Assembly (NCBI GenBank): GCA_009692605.1
Contig: SHYV01000005.1
Coordinates: 1 to 41,693 of the forward strand
DNA: 41,693 nt
Direction of reading: 5' to 3'
DNA from: Myxococcales bacterium
GTDB lineage: Bacteria > Myxococcota_A > UBA796 > SXON01
Shown: in pieces, positions 7,824-15,870 of the stretch
How positions within the stretch are numbered: the first letter of the stretch is position 1
Layout of the letters: each line of letters begins with the position of its first letter
Position numbers and translations under genes: made by a program
The notes under the pieces: generated by a model
Database searches by the model: none
Told to the model about the DNA's origin: nothing
Seen by the model: the letters and a program-made list of their open reading frames with translations, nothing else

Positions 7824-9074
7824 ATGCCTGACCCGTCACCGAACACCGCGGCCGCGCGATCCGCGCCCCGCGAATTCCAGCTTTCTGAGCTTGAAGACCC
7901 AAAGCCGATCTACGCGGTCTGGGAGCTGACCACCCGCTGCGACCAGCCGTGCTTGCACTGTGGGACACGAGCTGGCACGGCCCGCACCGAGGAGCTGACG
8001 ACCCCGGAGATCAAGGAGGTCGGTGCAGCCCTCGCCAGGCTGGGCTGCCGCGAGGTCACCCTCATCGGGGGCGAAGCCTACCTGCGCGCGGACGTGGAGG
8101 AGATCATCGCCTTCCTCGCCGATCAGCGCATGCGCGTCACGATGCAGTCGGGCGGCCGCGCCCTGACCTTGGACCGCTGTCGACGATTCGCCGCGGCAGG
8201 GCTCGAGGCGATCGGAATCAGCATCGATGGACTCGAGGATCAGCACGACACCCTTCGGGGCAACCGCGGGTCGTACAAGGCCGCGCTCCAGGCGCTCAAG
8301 AACATTCAGGCGACCGGCCTGATCGTCACGTCGAACATTCAAGTCAACCGGCTGAACCAGCATACGCTGCGAGAGACGGCCTCGATGCTGCGCGACCACC
8401 GGGTGCGCGCATGGCAGGTGCAGCTCACCACACCGATGGGCAACGCCGCCGACCACCCCGACTGGATCCTCCACCCACCCGACATCGTCGCAGTGTTGGA
8501 CACGCTCGCGGAGATCCAGCTGGACGCGGTGCGGAACCCGCGGCCCTGGGAGAAACCCCACCCAATCGGCTGCTTCAACGTGCAGGCTGGGAACAACCTC
8601 GGCTACTTCGGACCCCACGAGGAGCTGCTGCGCTCGCGACCTGGAGGCAGCGCACGGCACTGGCACGGCTGCGCTGCGGGCCGGGCAGTCATCGGGATCG
8701 AGAGCGACGGCACGGTAAAGGGCTGCCCATCGCTCCCCACCGCGCCGTACACGGGCGGCAACGTACGGGACCTGGCGCTCGCAGACATCTGGAAGCACGC
8801 CGAGGCGCTCAACTTCGCCCGTAAAGACCGCATGGATGAGCTCTGGGGCTACTGCAAGCGTTGCTACTACGCCGACACCTGTAAGGGTGGCTGCTCCTTT
8901 ACCGCGCATACGCTGCTTGGGCGAAGGGGGAACAACCCCCTGTGCTACCACCGCGCGGTCCAGCTCAAGCGGGAGGGCATCCGCGAGCGGCTCGTTCAGG
9001 TTCAACGGGCCGAGGGCGAGCGTTACGACTTCGGCCGCTTCGAGATCGTGGAGGAGCCGGTGGGAAGTGGGTAG
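7824..9074 (+). CDS. Radical SAM/SPASM domain enzyme
   Basis: The SAM-cleaving [4Fe-4S] motif CxxxCxxC is C39, C43 and C46 (TTRCDQPCLHCG), followed by the GGE-type motif TLIGGEAYLR at about 79-88 and a TIM-barrel core. The C-terminus is a full SPASM domain for auxiliary clusters: C283, C301, C344, C347, C353, C357 and C374, in the spacing C-x12-Gx4C ... CxxCx5CxxxC ... C. Such enzymes usually modify ribosomal peptides or proteins, or act in cofactor synthesis (PqqE, anSME, mycofactocin MftC are relatives by fold). No short precursor peptide or PqqD/RRE-like gene is visible beside it. It is 29 bases downstream of the AAA+ gene; its stop codon lies in the terminator stem. 416 aa is typical. Confidence 0.9.
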   Translation: MPDPSPNTAAARSAPREFQLSELEDPKPIYAVWELTTRCDQPCLHCGTRAGTARTEELTTPEIKEVGAALARLGCREVTLIGGEAYLRADVEEIIAFLADQRMRVTMQSGGRALTLDRCRRFAAAGLEAIGISIDGLEDQHDTLRGNRGSYKAALQALKNIQATGLIVTSNIQVNRLNQHTLRETASMLRDHRVRAWQVQLTTPMGNAADHPDWILHPPDIVAVLDTLAEIQLDAVRNPRPWEKPHPIGCFNVQAGNNLGYFGPHEELLRSRPGGSARHWHGCAAGRAVIGIESDGTVKGCPSLPTAPYTGGNVRDLALADIWKHAEALNFARKDRMDELWGYCKRCYYADTCKGGCSFTAHTLLGRRGNNPLCYHRAVQLKREGIRERLVQVQRAEGERYDFGRFEIVEEPVGSG

Positions 9075-9096
9075 GATTTGATCCTACCCACTTTTT
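9066..9096 (+). terminator. Rho-independent terminator of the AAA+/radical SAM gene set
   Basis: Perfect 12-bp stem AGTGGGTAGGAT / ATCCTACCCACT (9066-9077 and 9081-9092) with a three-base loop, followed by a T run (9092-9096). The TAG inside the left arm (9072-9074) is the stop codon of the radical SAM gene. The T run overlaps the stop codon of the convergent gene ending at 9095. The core GGGTAGGAT recurs in the hairpin at 27736-27778. Confidence 0.88.
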
Positions 9097-9922
9097 AGAG
9101 CCCGACTCCGAGCACCCTGACACCCTCGTCATTGGCCTGCTCCGCAGCGCGCGCGGCGCCCATCACAAACACCGACCTGCCGGTCCGCCAGAGCCGGTGG
9201 ATGTCGGCGACGGATGGCTGGATCGCCACCGTGAAGTCCGTGGCAGGCGTGGCTCCCGAGAGCTCACCCATCGCGCCAAAAGGGGGAGCGAGCCTACCGC
9301 TGGCCAGCACGCCCACCAGCGAGTGCGCAGCGGGCTGACACCAGGCGTCCAACCCCTCACGCCGCCCGAGCAGCCCGGCGACCTGCCCGAGCACCCGACC
9401 CGCCAGCTGATCCCGCCGTCGGACCGGTATGTCAAACCGTTCCGCGACACCCACGAGGGTGCCGCCCCCCCCGGGCCCCGGCGCCTTCCGTACATGGAGC
9501 CACGCGCTCGACTGGGCGTCCAGCAGCCGGCGCGCCACGCGGCCGTGCTCGCCCTCGTACACCGCCGCCTCCCCCAGCGGCTCCCACACCCCGACCCAAT
9601 GCTTGACCAGCTCCCCGAACGAGCGCGCTAGCCTGTCCACATAGCAGCCGAAGCCGGCCAGAGCGTCGACATCGAGCCAACCCTCTCTGGCGATCTGCCA
9701 GTCGGGCAGCCCCCCGCTGTGGGCGACCAGAATCACGTCCACGCCACGCCTCCGTGCCGCGATCAGCGCGCGGCGGTCGGCCTCGATCGCCCCCTCGTCG
9801 TACCGCCCCTTCTGCGGCTCGACCGCACACCACGCCGCACGCAAGACCAGCCATTCAGCCGGATCGGCCCGCTCCACCGACTCCAGCCAGTCCGCCCCCC
9901 CCTCCGCGATACCCCGGATCAT
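9095..9922 (-). CDS. Short GH1-like (beta-glucosidase fold) protein
   Basis: The N-terminal two-thirds follow the family 1 glycosidase barrel: LVLRAAWCAVEPQKGRYDEG matches the usual 'SxxWSRIEPxxGxxD' strand, DVILVAHSGGLPDWQ matches 'HHFtlPxW', and ELVKHWVGVWEPLGEA matches 'VkyWxtxNEPxxxA', which carries the acid/base Glu. At 275 aa it is far shorter than the usual 450, and I do not find the second catalytic Glu segment (TENG), so classical activity is doubtful. ATG 9922 starts 19 bases after the maf stop; an upstream extension to 10087 would run antiparallel inside maf and is rejected. It is the last gene of the PBP-maf strand run. Confidence 0.65.
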   Translation of the reverse strand: MIRGIAEGGADWLESVERADPAEWLVLRAAWCAVEPQKGRYDEGAIEADRRALIAARRRGVDVILVAHSGGLPDWQIAREGWLDVDALAGFGCYVDRLARSFGELVKHWVGVWEPLGEAAVYEGEHGRVARRLLDAQSSAWLHVRKAPGPGGGGTLVGVAERFDIPVRRRDQLAGRVLGQVAGLLGRREGLDAWCQPAAHSLVGVLASGRLAPPFGAMGELSGATPATDFTVAIQPSVADIHRLWRTGRSVFVMGAARAAEQANDEGVRVLGVGL

Positions 9923-9941
9923 CCGACTCGCCCAGCCGCGG

Positions 9942-10556
9942 TCACGCCCGGACCGTGGACGCCAGAAGCTCCAGCGTCTCGGCGAGCGGCAGCCCGACGA
10001 CGTTCGTGTAGCTGCCGTGCACCACGTCCACCAGCGCCCCGCCCCGCCCCTGGATGCCGTAGGCACCGGCCTTGTCGGCCGACTCACCGGTCTCGACGTA
10101 CGCGGCGATCTCGCCTGGGGTCAGCGCGCGAAACCGTACCCGCGTGGTGACGATGCGGTGTTTTTCCCCTGCGGACCCCGAAGCGCGCGCCTCGATCAAC
10201 ACCACCGCGGTGTGGACGGCGTGCTCCCGCGCTGACAGGTCGCCGAGCATCGCGCGCGCGTGGGCCTGGTCGGTAGGCTTGCCGAGCACGCGGTCTTCAA
10301 TCGCCACGGTGGTGTCGGCCGCCAGAACGCGAAAGCCCAGCGGCGCCGCCCCCCCCGCGCGGTCCGCCGCCGCGCCGTAGACCGCCCGTGCTTTTGCACG
10401 AGCCACACGGAGCACGTACGCCCGGGGCAGCTCACCCCCAAGCCAGATCTCATCGGTGTCAGCGGGCCGAACGGTGAACGTGATGCCCACGCTGGTGAGC
10501 AGCTCACGCCGTCGGGGCGAGGCGCTGGCCAGAATGAGCATCTGTTGGCGTATCAT
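9942..10556 (-). CDS. maf: Maf-family nucleoside triphosphate pyrophosphatase
   Basis: Maf proteins hydrolyse non-canonical or regulatory NTPs (dTTP/UTP type in the YhdE branch) to the monophosphate and PPi. The signature is clear: LILASASPRRRELL at the N-terminus, VLAADTTVAIEDRVLGKPTD in the middle and YVETGESADKAGAYGIQGRG near the C-terminus. The start may be ATG 10556 or the second ATG five codons later (MLILASASPR), which is where many homologues start. 204 aa is a normal length. It lies 34 bases downstream of the penicillin-binding protein gene, a common neighbourhood for cell-division and envelope genes. Confidence 0.93.
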   Translation of the reverse strand: MIRQQMLILASASPRRRELLTSVGITFTVRPADTDEIWLGGELPRAYVLRVARAKARAVYGAAADRAGGAAPLGFRVLAADTTVAIEDRVLGKPTDQAHARAMLGDLSAREHAVHTAVVLIEARASGSAGEKHRIVTTRVRFRALTPGEIAAYVETGESADKAGAYGIQGRGGALVDVVHGSYTNVVGLPLAETLELLASTVRA

Positions 10557-10590
10557 CCGGCGCCCGCGGGCGTGCGATCAGGCGACGCAG

Positions 10591-13500
10591 CTACAGCCCA
10601 TCCCAGACCGACGGCTCCGGCGGCGCCAGATCCGGGTTGGGCGGGATCACCGGCCCCAGGTCAACCGGCGCGGCGAACGCAGGTGCCCCCCCGGTCGCTT
10701 CGAAAGCCTCCGTTCCGACACCGTCGCGTCCCGCCGGGGCCAGCCCGGTCGCGGGCGGCTCGGTCAGGGCCTGCCCCGTCGCGGATAGCCCGCCGGCGCT
10801 CTGCTCCGTCGAACCCTGTTGCAGGATCGCCGGGTTGGTCAGCAGCGCGAACCGTCGTTGCCCCCCCGCCGGGACAAGGGCGTCCGGGCCGATGTCCATC
10901 CCGCTCGCTGCTGGCACGCTGACCCGCTCAAGGCCCGGACCGGGCACGTACTCAGCGACCGCGTCGAGCAGTCCGGCCTCCGCGAGGCCTCGCGCCGTCG
11001 CGATCCACACCGGCAAGGCGCCCGAAGCCCCCTGCACCCTGAAGCTGCCGCGCTTCATCGGGCGGTTGTCGTCGTAGCCCACATACGCGGCGATCGTGTA
11101 GCCGTTGCCCCATCGGCCGCTCTCGGACGGTGAGGATGGCCGGGCGGGCACCATGCCGACAAACGCCACGTTCTTGTACTCATTGGTGGTGCCGGTCTTC
11201 CCCACCGCGACCACCGGCTGATCGGCCACCTTCACCGCGCCCGAAGCCCGGCGTCCGGTGCCAACCTTGACGACATTCCGAAGGATATCCCCGGTCAACT
11301 CGCCGGAGACGGGGTCAGCTACGAGCTCGGCGCTCGTCGTCGAGCGGTACAGCACGTTGCCTCCGGAGTCACGGATCTCGGCGATGAGGCCGGTGTCCAT
11401 CGCGTCGACCGCGAAGCCCTCACGCAGGCCCACTACCGCGGAGTCCTCAAAGCCCTCACCGGGGAAGGTGTACCGCTCCCCCTTAAGCATGCCCTGGTAC
11501 AGGCTCGCGGCCTCGACTAGCGTGATGTCCGCGGCCCCGAGGGGGAGCGACATGACGGTGGGAAGGTCGCTCTTCACCCCAAATGCCTGAGCCAGCCGCT
11601 CGACGTAAGTGATCCCGACGAGGATACGAAAATCCGGGTTCTGCGCCATCACTTCAGGCGCCCACGGGTCGAGGCTGGCGATCGCGGCGACGCGCGTATC
11701 CAACGCTCGACGAAGCTCCTGCAGCGTGGAGAGGTGCAGCCGAGCGCCCACCACCACGTCGCCGGTCAGCTCCGGCATCGTGGCGCCGCCGAGGCCTGAG
11801 ATGGCCTCGTAGCCGGCAGGCGGGCTGCCGCAGGCGAGCGCACCGGTGAGTGGCTCCTGGTACAGCGTCGGCGCACCGTCTTCCGTGCCGCCTACACAGC
11901 GGGAGACAAGCTCTTCGAGGCCGAGCAGGTTGTTGTCCAGCGCGGCCAAGCGCGCGTTCCGCTCGGGCGAGGCCGCGGTCGCCAAGACACGCGCGCGCTC
12001 GGCGGCGAAGCCACGCCCGTACTGCAAGGACCGCAGCGCGAGCGCGTCCTCCGGGTGTGCTCCGAACGCAAGCCCCGATACCACGTCCTCCCGGGCAATC
12101 TGGAACGCATACTCGGGGTAACGCTCGGGGGATGAGCGCATGTCCTCACGGTCGCGCGCCCTCTGGATGCCCTCCTCGCCGCCGAAGCCGACCGCCTCGG
12201 CCAGCTGGCGGAACTGCTCGGGATTGAGGCGATCGGTGAGGTGATGCAGGAGCCAGATGCTGGCCAGATTCTCGCTACGGGCCCCCACCAGCGTCAACGG
12301 CAAGAAATCGTCGGAGGCGTGGTCCGGATGCGGGTAGTACCACACGTTTCGGAAGGGAAAGGTGCCCCGTCGGTTGTCGAGGAGGTCAGTGGCGACCCAG
12401 CCCAACTGATGGGCGGCCATGTACAGGATGGGCTTCCACGTGCTGCCGAACTGACGCTTGGCCGTCATCGCCCGGTTGAAGTTGCGGTTGTCGTTCCCGC
12501 CGACCATGGCCCTCACGCTCCCCTGTTCGAGCACCACCACCGCGCCCTGAAGAGCAGGCCGGACCTCCAGGTCACACTGGGCCAGCGACGACGCTGGTGG
12601 GCTCGACGCGTCGGCCAGCAGGCGCACGCTGGTGAGCACGAAGCTGCCGACCGGGACCGCCGGAGGGATGTCGGTCGCCTTCGCCCCGAGCACGGTGGCG
12701 ATGCGCGTGAGCCCCTCCTTGTCCACGGCGCACTGCCGACTTCCAACGTCGAGGGTCAGGCTGTCGTGGGTGACCTCGCTCACCAGCGCGGTGTAGAACC
12801 CGTGTCGCACAAGCGGGACCCCGGGCTCGATGAGCATATGGGTGGCCTCGGGCAGGCGCAGGTCCGCGGGCGACTTCTTCTCCAGCTTGGGTCCCAGCTC
12901 GGTGAGGTGGTGCCACAGGCCATACACAGCCTCCCGTTGGACAGTGGCATCGAGCGTGGTCGTGATCCGCAGGCCGGCCGTGCTCGGATTGTCGATGCCA
13001 AGCCTAGAGAACAGGTCCACAAACGTCTGGGAGTCGAGCTGGCGTTGCACCTCGTCCAGCACAACGGAGCGGTCGTACTGGAACGTGCCGTGCCGGAACT
13101 CGAGCGGTGATTTCAGCAGCTCGGCGTACCTCCGCTGGTCCAGGTACCCCTCCTCCATCATCCTGCGCAAGACGTACCCGGTGCGCTCCTCGGCTGCGGC
13201 GCGGGCGACCGCGCGACGCGCCTCACTCTGGCCCACGAACGGGTTGTACCGGCTCGGGGCCTTGACCAGTCCGGCGATGAAAGCGCACTCCTTCGTGGAC
13301 ATCTCCTTCGGGGTCTTGTCGAAGTAGTACCGGGCGGCGATGCCAATTCCACGGCCGTTCGCGCTGACGTGGAACTGGTTCGCGTAGAACTCCAGCATGT
13401 CCTCCTTGCTGAAGTGGGCTTCGAGCCGGAGCGTATTGGTGGCCTCTGCGACCTTGGCAGCCCAGGAGCGATCTGGACGGTAGTAAAGGTTCTTTGCTGT

Positions 13501-13890
13501 TTGTTGGGACAGAGTACTGCCGCCCGCGACGACCCGACCCGCGGAGAGGTTCTGCCATGCCGCCCTCGCGATGTGCTTCGGGTCGAAGCCGGGGTGGTTA
13601 AAGAAGTTCCCATCTTCGGCCGCGACGATGGCGTGGACCCAGTCCTCCGGGAGATCGGTATACGAAACGTAGCTGCGATGTTCGGAATCGAAGAACACCC
13701 CGAGGGGAGTTTGTCCATCTCGATAGGTCACCAACGATTCCTGCGCGATGATCGCCATGATCTCCGACCGGGTGAATCCGGGGCCGGGATTGTCCACAAC
13801 GTCGCGCTGGTAGACCACCTTACCCGCCACCCCGCCGATCACCGTCAGCGCGAGAACGAACCAAGAGAGGCGTTTCAGGAACCACTTCAT
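10591..13890 (-). CDS. Class A penicillin-binding protein (transglycosylase/transpeptidase), enlarged
   Basis: Bifunctional peptidoglycan synthase anchored by one N-terminal helix (residues 8-26). The GT51 glycosyltransferase has the catalytic Glu in VAAEDGNFFNHPG (E92) and GGSTLSQQTAKN at 123-134. The transpeptidase has Ser483 in GSTWKP (SxxK), SEN in the ARSENLASIWL stretch, and KTGTT from Lys898. The SxxK-KTG spacing of about 415 residues is far longer than the roughly 190-250 of standard enzymes, so the transpeptidase carries a large insert rich in charged helices. A Pro/Gly/Ala-rich tail follows. Total 1099 aa against about 750-850 usual. ATG 13890 is chosen because upstream sequence is not coding-like. 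The gene heads the maf strand run. Confidence 0.93.
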   Translation of the reverse strand: MKWFLKRLSWFVLALTVIGGVAGKVVYQRDVVDNPGPGFTRSEIMAIIAQESLVTYRDGQTPLGVFFDSEHRSYVSYTDLPEDWVHAIVAAEDGNFFNHPGFDPKHIARAAWQNLSAGRVVAGGSTLSQQTAKNLYYRPDRSWAAKVAEATNTLRLEAHFSKEDMLEFYANQFHVSANGRGIGIAARYYFDKTPKEMSTKECAFIAGLVKAPSRYNPFVGQSEARRAVARAAAEERTGYVLRRMMEEGYLDQRRYAELLKSPLEFRHGTFQYDRSVVLDEVQRQLDSQTFVDLFSRLGIDNPSTAGLRITTTLDATVQREAVYGLWHHLTELGPKLEKKSPADLRLPEATHMLIEPGVPLVRHGFYTALVSEVTHDSLTLDVGSRQCAVDKEGLTRIATVLGAKATDIPPAVPVGSFVLTSVRLLADASSPPASSLAQCDLEVRPALQGAVVVLEQGSVRAMVGGNDNRNFNRAMTAKRQFGSTWKPILYMAAHQLGWVATDLLDNRRGTFPFRNVWYYPHPDHASDDFLPLTLVGARSENLASIWLLHHLTDRLNPEQFRQLAEAVGFGGEEGIQRARDREDMRSSPERYPEYAFQIAREDVVSGLAFGAHPEDALALRSLQYGRGFAAERARVLATAASPERNARLAALDNNLLGLEELVSRCVGGTEDGAPTLYQEPLTGALACGSPPAGYEAISGLGGATMPELTGDVVVGARLHLSTLQELRRALDTRVAAIASLDPWAPEVMAQNPDFRILVGITYVERLAQAFGVKSDLPTVMSLPLGAADITLVEAASLYQGMLKGERYTFPGEGFEDSAVVGLREGFAVDAMDTGLIAEIRDSGGNVLYRSTTSAELVADPVSGELTGDILRNVVKVGTGRRASGAVKVADQPVVAVGKTGTTNEYKNVAFVGMVPARPSSPSESGRWGNGYTIAAYVGYDDNRPMKRGSFRVQGASGALPVWIATARGLAEAGLLDAVAEYVPGPGLERVSVPAASGMDIGPDALVPAGGQRRFALLTNPAILQQGSTEQSAGGLSATGQALTEPPATGLAPAGRDGVGTEAFEATGGAPAFAAPVDLGPVIPPNPDLAPPEPSVWDGL

Positions 13891-13988
13891 GCGGGCCGGT
13901 AACGCAACGCGCGTGCCACCGGCTGTGGTAGAGTGAACAGCCTTTCCTTCCCCGTTGATACACCGACCGCCCACGAGGCCGACACCTG

Positions 13989-14363
13989 ATGCTCCCTATT
14001 TGCACTACCTGCGGCCAACACGTTCGCCCCACCGAGCGCAGCTGTCCGTTCTGCGCTGCCTCCATCGCGCGACCGGCGGCCGGTCCCATGCGCCTGCCGA
14101 CCGCCGCGTCGATCGCGCTCGGGCTCGGCCTGAGCGGCTGTATCGGCACGAGCTCGTTAGTGGCGGCGTACGGGGCGGCCCCAACCGACCGGGCCGACAC
14201 CGCCGAGGAGACCGGCGGAGTGGACGCAGACGCTGACGGCTACTACGCCGTGAGCTCGGGGGGCACCGATTGCAACGACGAGGACGCCACCGTGCACCCT
14301 GAGGCCACCGAGACGGCGGGGGACGGGTTGGACTCCAACTGCGATGGGGAAGACGACACGTGA
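13989..14363 (+). CDS. Zinc-ribbon/lipobox/MopE-motif protein, copy 1
   Basis: 124 residues in three parts. Residues 5-22 are a zinc ribbon, CxxC-x10-CxxC (CTTC ... CPFC). Residues about 38-51 are a hydrophobic stretch ending in the lipobox LSGC (C51). From about residue 70 there is an Asp-rich MopE-type putative metal-binding motif (DADADGYYAVSSGGTDCNDED, then VHPEATE and a closing GDGLDSNCDGED). I read it as an envelope lipoprotein whose unusually long signal peptide carries a zinc ribbon. Both cysteine pairs are kept in the adjacent copy, which argues for translation from this start rather than an internal ATG. The family name is unknown to me. It is translationally coupled to copy 2 by GTGA. 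Confidence 0.8.
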   Translation: MLPICTTCGQHVRPTERSCPFCAASIARPAAGPMRLPTAASIALGLGLSGCIGTSSLVAAYGAAPTDRADTAEETGGVDADADGYYAVSSGGTDCNDEDATVHPEATETAGDGLDSNCDGEDDT

Positions 14364-14734
14364 ACGGGCTCGCTGCGTGTGGTGGATGCGGGCAGTACCT
14401 GCAGGCCACCGAGCACACGTGCCCGTTCTGCGGCACCGAGATCGGCCCATCGGCGTCCGGCGCGAGCCGAATCCCCACGGCGATTTCGATGGCATTGGGA
14501 CTGGCGCTGACCGGGTGTTCTGGGATGGCTCAGGCGCTCTACGGCATCGTTCCCTCCGACCAAATCGACACCGCGCATGAGACCGGCGGCGTAGATCAGG
14601 ACAGCGACGGCTACTACGCCGAGAGCTCCGGCGGCGAGGACTGCAACGACGAGGACGCCGCGGTGCACCCCACGGCCACCGAGACGACGGGGGACGGGGT
14701 GGACTCGAACTGCGACGGCGAGGACGACACCTGA
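14360..14734 (+). CDS. Zinc-ribbon/lipobox/MopE-motif protein, copy 2
   Basis: Tandem paralogue of the preceding gene, also 124 aa, starting at a GTG that overlaps the upstream stop (GTGA). The zinc-ribbon cysteines are C7, C10, C21 and C24 with the same x10 spacing; the lipobox is ALTGC (C53); the MopE motif (DQDSDGYYAESSGGEDCNDE, then VHPTATE, GDGVDSNCDGED) is near-identical. Between lipobox and MopE both copies keep a YG-x-x-P spot (AAYGAAP, ALYGIVP) and a DTA.ETGGVD linker. Divergence is greatest around the zinc ribbon and least in the MopE motif, as expected for an old duplication under selection. Function unknown; extracytoplasmic Ca2+ or other metal binding is inferred from the Asp pattern. 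Confidence 0.8.
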   Translation: MNGLAACGGCGQYLQATEHTCPFCGTEIGPSASGASRIPTAISMALGLALTGCSGMAQALYGIVPSDQIDTAHETGGVDQDSDGYYAESSGGEDCNDEDAAVHPTATETTGDGVDSNCDGEDDT

Positions 14735-14775
14735 ATCCGATCGGCTGAAGTAAATAACAACCTGAGGACCTTCAC

Positions 14776-15765
14776 ATGCTGCTCGTTACTATGCTCGCGC
14801 TCCCTGCTTACGCCGCCGATGCGTGCCCCTCGGCCACCGTCGCCTCTGGCCGCGATCCGGTCGACGCCGCGCAGGCCGAGGTCCTCGGTTGGCTCAACAC
14901 CGGCGATGCGGCTGCGCTGCACGCGCGCTTCAGCGGGGACTTCCAGGCCGCCGTGCCGCTCCCCGCGATTCAGGGGCTAGTGGACGGCATTGCGGCGCAG
15001 AGCGGCTGCTTCAGGGCGAGCAAGCGTGTCTCCGGATCGAAGTCCGCGGCCGAGTACGAGATCAGCAGCGCGACGCACCGCTGGTTGTTGAATCTTCAGG
15101 TTGACGACGCCGGCCAGATCGGCGGCCTCAAGATCGCGCCTCCGCCACCCGCCGACCCTCCGGTCGCGCGCTCCAGCCTGCCGCTGCGCTTCCCGGTGGA
15201 CGGCGCGTGGACGGTGGTGTGGGGCGGGGACACCGCAGCGCTCAACCACCACATCTCGCTCCCAAGCCAACGACGGGCCGCCGACCTGGTCATCACCGAC
15301 GCCACGGGGAAGACCCACGCCGGGGATGGCTCGAAATTCACCGACTACTATGCGTACGGCAAGCCTATCTACGCGGTCGCAGCCGGCACGGTGGTGACCC
15401 AGATCGACGGGGTGCCCGAGACCCCGCTCGGTCAGCTGAGCCCCTCTCTTCCTCTTGGCAACAGCGTGATCCTCGACCACGGCGGCACCTACTCGCTTGT
15501 GGCCCACCTTCAGTCGGGCAGCGTCAAGGTGAAGCTGGGGCAGAAGGTGAAGGCCGGGCAGGAGCTCGGACGGTGCGGAAGCACCGGAAACTCGACCGAG
15601 CCGCACCTCCACTTCCAGTTGATGGACGGCCACTCCGTCGACCGCTCTTTCGGGATCGAAGCGATGTTCTCGGACGTCACGGGCACACGCGGCGGCACTG
15701 CGTTGCCGCCCGGGGAGTACACCTTCCTGAAGGGCGACGTGGTCACGGGCGCCGGATCCAGGTGA
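14776..15765 (+). CDS. Secreted M23-family peptidoglycan metallopeptidase with N-terminal DUF3887-like domain
   Basis: Predicted exported zinc peptidase that trims peptidoglycan. A short signal peptide (MLLVTMLALPAYA) ends at Ala13. Residues 25-120 resemble the DUF3887 fold (VDAAQAEVLGWLNTGDAAAL, FSGDFQAAVP). The C-terminal M23/LytM domain keeps its zinc ligands: the His in NHHISLPSQRRAADL with its later Asp, and HLHF at 277-280 (EPHLHFQL), plus VAHLQSG. GAGGAC precedes ATG 14776 by 7 bases, so initiation looks efficient. It begins 41 bases after the zinc-ribbon pair on the same strand. Catalytic rather than degenerate, since all M23 ligands are present. Confidence 0.9.
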   Translation: MLLVTMLALPAYAADACPSATVASGRDPVDAAQAEVLGWLNTGDAAALHARFSGDFQAAVPLPAIQGLVDGIAAQSGCFRASKRVSGSKSAAEYEISSATHRWLLNLQVDDAGQIGGLKIAPPPPADPPVARSSLPLRFPVDGAWTVVWGGDTAALNHHISLPSQRRAADLVITDATGKTHAGDGSKFTDYYAYGKPIYAVAAGTVVTQIDGVPETPLGQLSPSLPLGNSVILDHGGTYSLVAHLQSGSVKVKLGQKVKAGQELGRCGSTGNSTEPHLHFQLMDGHSVDRSFGIEAMFSDVTGTRGGTALPPGEYTFLKGDVVTGAGSR

Positions 15766-15870
15766 TCGGGAGGGACGGCAGGTGGCTCGGATCGCAATTT
15801 TCTTGCGCGCGCCCTTACACCCCTCCGCCGGTCACGGGTCAGACGAGCGCACCCCAACCCCGAGGCTGAA

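Noticed and set aside
6285-7968. Leftward frames of 369 and 380 codons opposite the AAA+ gene
   Set aside because: Ser/Arg-rich shadow frames; the plus-strand AAA+ motifs are unambiguous.
9923-10087. Upstream extension of the GH1-like gene
   Set aside because: The added 55 residues lie inside maf in another frame and are Arg/Trp/Ser-rich, not GH1-like.
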